From: Methylocystis sp. L43
GTDB taxonomy: Bacteria; Pseudomonadota; Alphaproteobacteria; Rhizobiales; Beijerinckiaceae
Reading direction: 5' to 3'
NCBI RefSeq assembly: GCF_015709525.1
Contig: NZ_JADNRA010000034.1
Coordinates: 186,001-250,000, forward strand
Length of the DNA stretch: 64,000 nucleotides
Shown here: positions 60,333 through 64,000 of the stretch, in pieces
How the letters are laid out: every line of letters starts with the position of its first letter
Position numbering within the stretch: position 1 is the first letter of the stretch
The notes under the pieces: model-generated
Databases searched by the model: none
What the model was told of the DNA's origin: nothing
The model's input: only the letters and a program-made list of their open reading frames with translations
Made by a program: the position numbers and the translations under genes

Positions 60333-62549
60333 CTAGAAGTTCACTTTCGACGCGAGATAGAAGGTGCGGCCGGGAGACGGATAGCCGTCGGCGAGCACAT
60401 AATAGTCATCGAACGCGTTTCGCACGCCGGCGCTAAATTTGATGTTGTCGCCCGGCGTATAATCGGCGTTGAAGTTCGTGAGACAAAAGGCGCCGGTCCG
60501 ATAATACCAATTGCCGTTTGTTATGGACGTCCAGCGCGCGCCAGCGACTTCGAGGCTCGGCGTCAAGGTCAGCTGGGGAATGGGGCGGTAGCCGGCATAA
60601 AGGAACATCTTAAAGTCGGGCACCCCCGTCGGCTGAAAATTGACGATTGACGGCGAATAGACCCGCCGTCGAATGAAGGTGACATTGCCGCCGAGCGAGA
60701 AATCCTCGCGCACGAAATAATCCGCCGAGATTTCCGCGCCCCAGAATCTGCCGCCGCCGACGTTCTGAGATTGCGTAACATTGGCGCCGAATTGCGGCGC
60801 AGGCACGCTTTGGATGAGATTGTCGACGAGGCTGTAGAAGACGTCGATCGACACCCGGCTGCCGGGCGCGAAGAGGCTTGACCAGCCGAGATCGAAATTG
60901 GTTGCGCGCTCCGGCATGAGCGCCGGATTGGACGTCGCGCCGCCAAAGCGGGTGCTGAAACGCTCGAAGAGCGTCGGATAGCGGGTCCGACTCGAGCCGT
61001 TGAAGTAGATTCGGTCCGTGTCGTTATAGCGCCAGATGGCTGCGCCCTGATAGTTCGGCGCCTGCACGTCGATAGGCCGATAGTCGATGACGCCCTGCGG
61101 AACGGCGAAGCCTTGCGCCTGGCGCAGATGCCGCCAATCATAGCTGAAGCCCGCAACGATATCGATGTCCTGCCTCGGATGGAATGTGTTCTCCACGGCC
61201 GCCGAATAGGTATCTTCGATGCTGGAGATCAGCGGCTGAGTGAAGCACGGCACGCTGGTCACACAGCCTGAGCGCGCGCCACGAAAATTCTGCCCGAAAT
61301 TCTCCTGCCACTCGGAATGATTGTCGAGGCGATAGAAGAACAGCGCTTTCAGCGTGTCGATGTCGCCGATCTGCGCGCCCGCCTCGACCTCTGCGCCGAG
61401 CGCATAATCGGCGTATGCGCTGTTGAAAGATCGAGGCAGCGACTGATTGATGAAGGAAGTATCGTCATAGGAGACGAGCGAATTGTCGAACTTGCTCCAA
61501 TAGCCGCGCGTCTTCACATAGGCGGCTTCATTGAGCTGAGTTCTCGACAGGAAATAGAGGTTCTGGACCCGCCAATACGGCCATCGCCAGAAGCGCTGCG
61601 AGGCGATGGGATCGGTCGTATGAAGCGGCGCGCCCTTTTGGCCCTCTTGGCGGCTGAAGCTTAGGGAATATTCGTCGGTCGCATTCGGCGTGAGGCCCAC
61701 GCGCGCATTGACATTGTAGTCTTGCGTATAGGATTGACCGCGCATGCCCGGTCCCTGAGCGAGAGTCGAGCGATAGCTCGCGGGCAGCATCCAGCCATCG
61801 TAGTTCTGGAAAGTGCCGCTGAGCTGCGCGTAGTAGAGATCCTTCTTCGTTCCAGCGAAGCCGTAGGTCATCGGTCCCAGGAATGCGCCGTCGCGACCAA
61901 ATTCGAAGCGCGTGCGCCATTCGGCTTCAATCTCTCGAGTCGGTCTGCGCGTCACCAGATTGATCTGGCCGCCCATGCCGCCGGGGCCGTCGAGCACCGA
62001 GACATAGCCCTTGGCGATTTGCACTTCGGCGATGTCGGCGGTCAGAAAGCGCGCGAAATCGAGTCTGTTGTCGACCGGCAGATAAACGCGAACGCCATCG
62101 ACGGTGAGCGGAACCTGCCAGCGATCGAAACCGCGCACATAGATATTCTGCTCGTTGCGGGAATTGCCCGAGATCTGACTATTGACGCCCGGCGCGATAT
62201 TGACCGCGCTGTCGAGCGTCGGGCGCGCAAAGGTCTCCATCTGTCTGTTGGTGATGGTGTAGCCGCCGAAGGCGTCGGTATGCTGACTGGGCGTCGGACC
62301 ATTGTCGGTTTTTGCCGACGGGACCCACGCGAGGGGCGGAGCGCCTGCCCCGCCGGCGCCGGCTCCGGGCTGAGCGACCCTGGTCGGGACTCCAAGACGA
62401 CGTTCCCCGACTTTAATCTGGCCGAGCTCGAAAGCCTTCGGCGCGCGCACTTCGATCGGCGGCAGCGGCGTCTGCGCGTTCATAGGAGTTGATAGCGCGA
62501 GAAGAACGCCGCCTGAAATCGCCGTCGTCGTCAGCAGCCTGGTCATCAT
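60333..62549 (-). CDS. TonB-dependent receptor
   Basis: A 738-residue outer-membrane receptor with signal peptide (TTTAISGGVLLALSTPMNAQ), plug domain (QMETFARPTLDSAVNIAPGVNSQISGNSRNEQNIYVRGFDRWQVPLTVDG; LDGPGGMGGQINLVTRRP) and a barrel ending FYLASKVNF. Substrate unknown. It follows a DUF1111 diheme gene by 14 bases, a pairing known from metal-uptake loci. It lacks the PiuC neighbours of the other receptor. Confidence 0.92.
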   Translation of the reverse strand: MMTRLLTTTAISGGVLLALSTPMNAQTPLPPIEVRAPKAFELGQIKVGERRLGVPTRVAQPGAGAGGAGAPPLAWVPSAKTDNGPTPSQHTDAFGGYTITNRQMETFARPTLDSAVNIAPGVNSQISGNSRNEQNIYVRGFDRWQVPLTVDGVRVYLPVDNRLDFARFLTADIAEVQIAKGYVSVLDGPGGMGGQINLVTRRPTREIEAEWRTRFEFGRDGAFLGPMTYGFAGTKKDLYYAQLSGTFQNYDGWMLPASYRSTLAQGPGMRGQSYTQDYNVNARVGLTPNATDEYSLSFSRQEGQKGAPLHTTDPIASQRFWRWPYWRVQNLYFLSRTQLNEAAYVKTRGYWSKFDNSLVSYDDTSFINQSLPRSFNSAYADYALGAEVEAGAQIGDIDTLKALFFYRLDNHSEWQENFGQNFRGARSGCVTSVPCFTQPLISSIEDTYSAAVENTFHPRQDIDIVAGFSYDWRHLRQAQGFAVPQGVIDYRPIDVQAPNYQGAAIWRYNDTDRIYFNGSSRTRYPTLFERFSTRFGGATSNPALMPERATNFDLGWSSLFAPGSRVSIDVFYSLVDNLIQSVPAPQFGANVTQSQNVGGGRFWGAEISADYFVREDFSLGGNVTFIRRRVYSPSIVNFQPTGVPDFKMFLYAGYRPIPQLTLTPSLEVAGARWTSITNGNWYYRTGAFCLTNFNADYTPGDNIKFSAGVRNAFDDYYVLADGYPSPGRTFYLASKVNF

Positions 62550-62563
62550 TGCCCCCGTGAACG

Positions 62564-63862
62564 TCAAAGAGAGTTGAGGAAAGCGAGCAGCGCGTCGCGC
62601 TGGCGTTCGGGAAGATTGCGGAAGGCGTCGGCGGAGGATTGCGCTTCGCCGCCGTGCCAGAGGATCGCCTCGACGAGCGTGCGCGCCCTGCCGTCGTGCA
62701 GAAAATCGGCGCCGTCTCCGCCTTTGCCGGCGAGGCCCAGTCCCCACAGCGGCGGCGTGCGCCAGTCCCTTGGACCGGCTTCGAAGTCTTCGCGGCCGTC
62801 GGCGAGCCCCTCGCCCATGTCGTGCAGCAGAAGGTCGGTGTAGGGATGAATTTCGACGCCGGTGAGCGCAGGCTGCAGCGAGAAATCCGCAACATGCAGC
62901 GCATCGCGATGGCAGTTCGAACAGCCGATCTCATGGAACAGAACTTCGCCGTCCTTGACGCGCGGGTCGTCGAGATTGCGGCGCGCTGGAGGGGCAAGCG
63001 CGCGGATGTAATTGACGACCGCGTCGAGCTGGGCGTCGGTCAATTCCGGCGTCGAAGCGCCGCGACGGCGTTCGCTGCGAGTCGGCGCGCAGCTCTCGAC
63101 AGGAAACAGCGATGAGGTGACCCCGATGTCTTCGACGAAGGCGTTGGCGATCTGCTGCTTGAGATTTGGCTGATTGGCTTTGAGCCCGAAGCGGCCGAGC
63201 GTTCTCTGGCCGGTCTCAACGCTGAAGACGAAATTCGGTCTGCCCGCACCGGCGAGAATTTCGGCGTCGGCCACCGACTCCAGCAAACCCAGGCCAAAGA
63301 CCGGCGGCGCATTGCGCAGCGACGTCTTCGTCTCGGGCCCGAGCGGACCGTAAGCGAGATTGCGAAAGGAGAGCGTCGGTCGACGAAGCCTTACTGTCTT
63401 GCCATCGGAGAGCGCCACATCGAATTCGGCGTAGTCGACGACCGCCTGGCCTTCGCCAGCGACGCCGGGCACGCCTTCGGGATTGAGCTGAGCGCCGTAA
63501 TCAGGATGAACGCGCGGTCCGCCATGCGCGTCCTTTCCCTCGACGCTCAGCCTCGCCGCCATCGTGCGCGCTACGCCATTTTCGCTGTCTGGCGCGGCGC
63601 CCCGACCATTCTTGACGTGGCAGGCGATGCAGGAAAGTCGATTATAGAGCGGACCAAGACCGACAAAGTCTGGATGGTCCTGCGACGGTCCGATGACCCA
63701 GGCCTGGCGGAAAATGCCGCTCCCCTTGCGAAAGCTCGCGGCATGTTCGCCGTCCAATCCTTCAATCGGCTGGATGAAGGCTTCGGTGTCAGGGCCGCTC
63801 GTCTCGTAACGTGCGGCGCCCGCGAGCATCGCGGCGCACAGAAGGACGCCGAAGCGTTTCAT
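62564..63862 (-). CDS. DUF1111 diheme oxidoreductase (thiol/peroxidase-like)
   Basis: A 432-residue exported protein: signal MKRFGVLLCAAMLAGAARY, heme motifs CIACHVKNGRG and CSNCHRDAL, and the DUF1111 blocks GLGPLYNRLSCIACH, GLGLLESV and YTDLLLHDMGEGLADGR. Such diheme proteins resemble MauG/cytochrome c peroxidases. The ATG at 63862 overlaps the stop of the upstream gene by four bases. With the TonB receptor it suggests redox handling of iron or another metal at the cell surface. Confidence 0.9.
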   Translation of the reverse strand: MKRFGVLLCAAMLAGAARYETSGPDTEAFIQPIEGLDGEHAASFRKGSGIFRQAWVIGPSQDHPDFVGLGPLYNRLSCIACHVKNGRGAAPDSENGVARTMAARLSVEGKDAHGGPRVHPDYGAQLNPEGVPGVAGEGQAVVDYAEFDVALSDGKTVRLRRPTLSFRNLAYGPLGPETKTSLRNAPPVFGLGLLESVADAEILAGAGRPNFVFSVETGQRTLGRFGLKANQPNLKQQIANAFVEDIGVTSSLFPVESCAPTRSERRRGASTPELTDAQLDAVVNYIRALAPPARRNLDDPRVKDGEVLFHEIGCSNCHRDALHVADFSLQPALTGVEIHPYTDLLLHDMGEGLADGREDFEAGPRDWRTPPLWGLGLAGKGGDGADFLHDGRARTLVEAILWHGGEAQSSADAFRNLPERQRDALLAFLNSL

Positions 63863-64000
63863 GGCGCGGGCTCCAGGCCTTTGACGAGCTCGCGCGCCTG
63901 TCGCCGCGCCGCGGCGATCTCCTCGCGCCATTCTGCGATTTGCTGCGGATCGATGGCGTCGCGACGTGGGAAGCGCTCAAGAAAGGCGGTTGCGCGCGCG
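63859..64000 (-). CDS. Unidentified gene, C-terminal 46 residues only
   Basis: The visible part, ending WREEIAAARQARELVKGLEPAP, is helical and charged. It is translationally coupled (ATGA) to the DUF1111 gene. Imelysin-type genes often stand at this place, but the fragment is too short to tell. Confidence 0.6.
   Translation of the reverse strand, partial: ARATAFLERFPRRDAIDPQQIAEWREEIAAARRQARELVKGLEPAP

Overview
The window looks like a chromosomal piece from a GC-rich alphaproteobacterial methylotroph of the order Hyphomicrobiales, most likely a type II methanotroph or close relative (Methylocystis, Methylosinus or Methylocapsa type). The basis is a complete calcium-type methanol dehydrogenase operon (mxaFJGIRSACKLD), a stand-alone pqqA, nitrogen-fixation regulators and a phospholipid-remodelling pair typical of this order. 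No methane monooxygenase genes are present, so methanotrophy itself is inferred. I see no insertion sequence, prophage or CRISPR array.

Region 1-22 kb is a nitrogen-fixation-linked accessory region. It is bracketed by two nifA paralogues: one cut by the left edge at 1-1065, and a full one at 20053-21795 that carries the oxygen-sensing cysteine signature. Several transcription units between them have -24/-12 (sigma-54) promoter sequences, and the edge copy of nifA has two perfect TGT-N10-ACA NifA sites upstream. The units include a 2Fe-2S ferredoxin, a group III truncated globin, a molybdate-binding Mop protein nearby, and a curious set of intact reading frames whose catalytic residues are replaced: an MtnC-like phosphatase, a cysteine-dioxygenase-like cupin, a class III aminotransferase and a receiver domain. 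A six-gene iron-uptake operon (TonB receptor, two PiuC-type hydroxylases, ExbB, ExbD, TonB) and two small NepR-like proteins sit in the middle.

Region 22-36 kb is the methanol-oxidation block. It holds pqqA with a clear terminator, a divergent histidine kinase/response regulator pair, and on the minus strand mxaF-J-G-I followed by a terminator-like hairpin and then the maturation genes mxaR-S-A-C-K-L-D plus a lipoprotein gene. The maturation genes are tightly packed, mostly with overlapping start and stop codons. Region 36-43 kb holds exported proteins (trypsin-like protease, diheme cytochrome c, pentapeptide-repeat protein, DUF3617, DUF302), an old yellow enzyme, an L,D-transpeptidase and a truncated flavoprotein remnant.

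Region 43.3-46.1 kb is a small suspected island remnant. It lies between an intact tRNA-Phe gene and a degenerate copy of that tRNA's 3' part, and contains only small hypothetical genes. Region 46-58 kb is mostly housekeeping: RidA, a MoeB/ThiF-like enzyme, the Agt-PlcP lipid-remodelling pair, bacterioferritin with its ferredoxin under a triple palindromic operator, glycerol kinase, MutY, DciA-like protein, tRNA-His, HdeD and an aldo/keto reductase. Region 58-64 kb has a frameshifted metallo-beta-lactamase gene, a retropepsin-like protein, and a TonB receptor/diheme-oxidoreductase operon that continues past the right edge.
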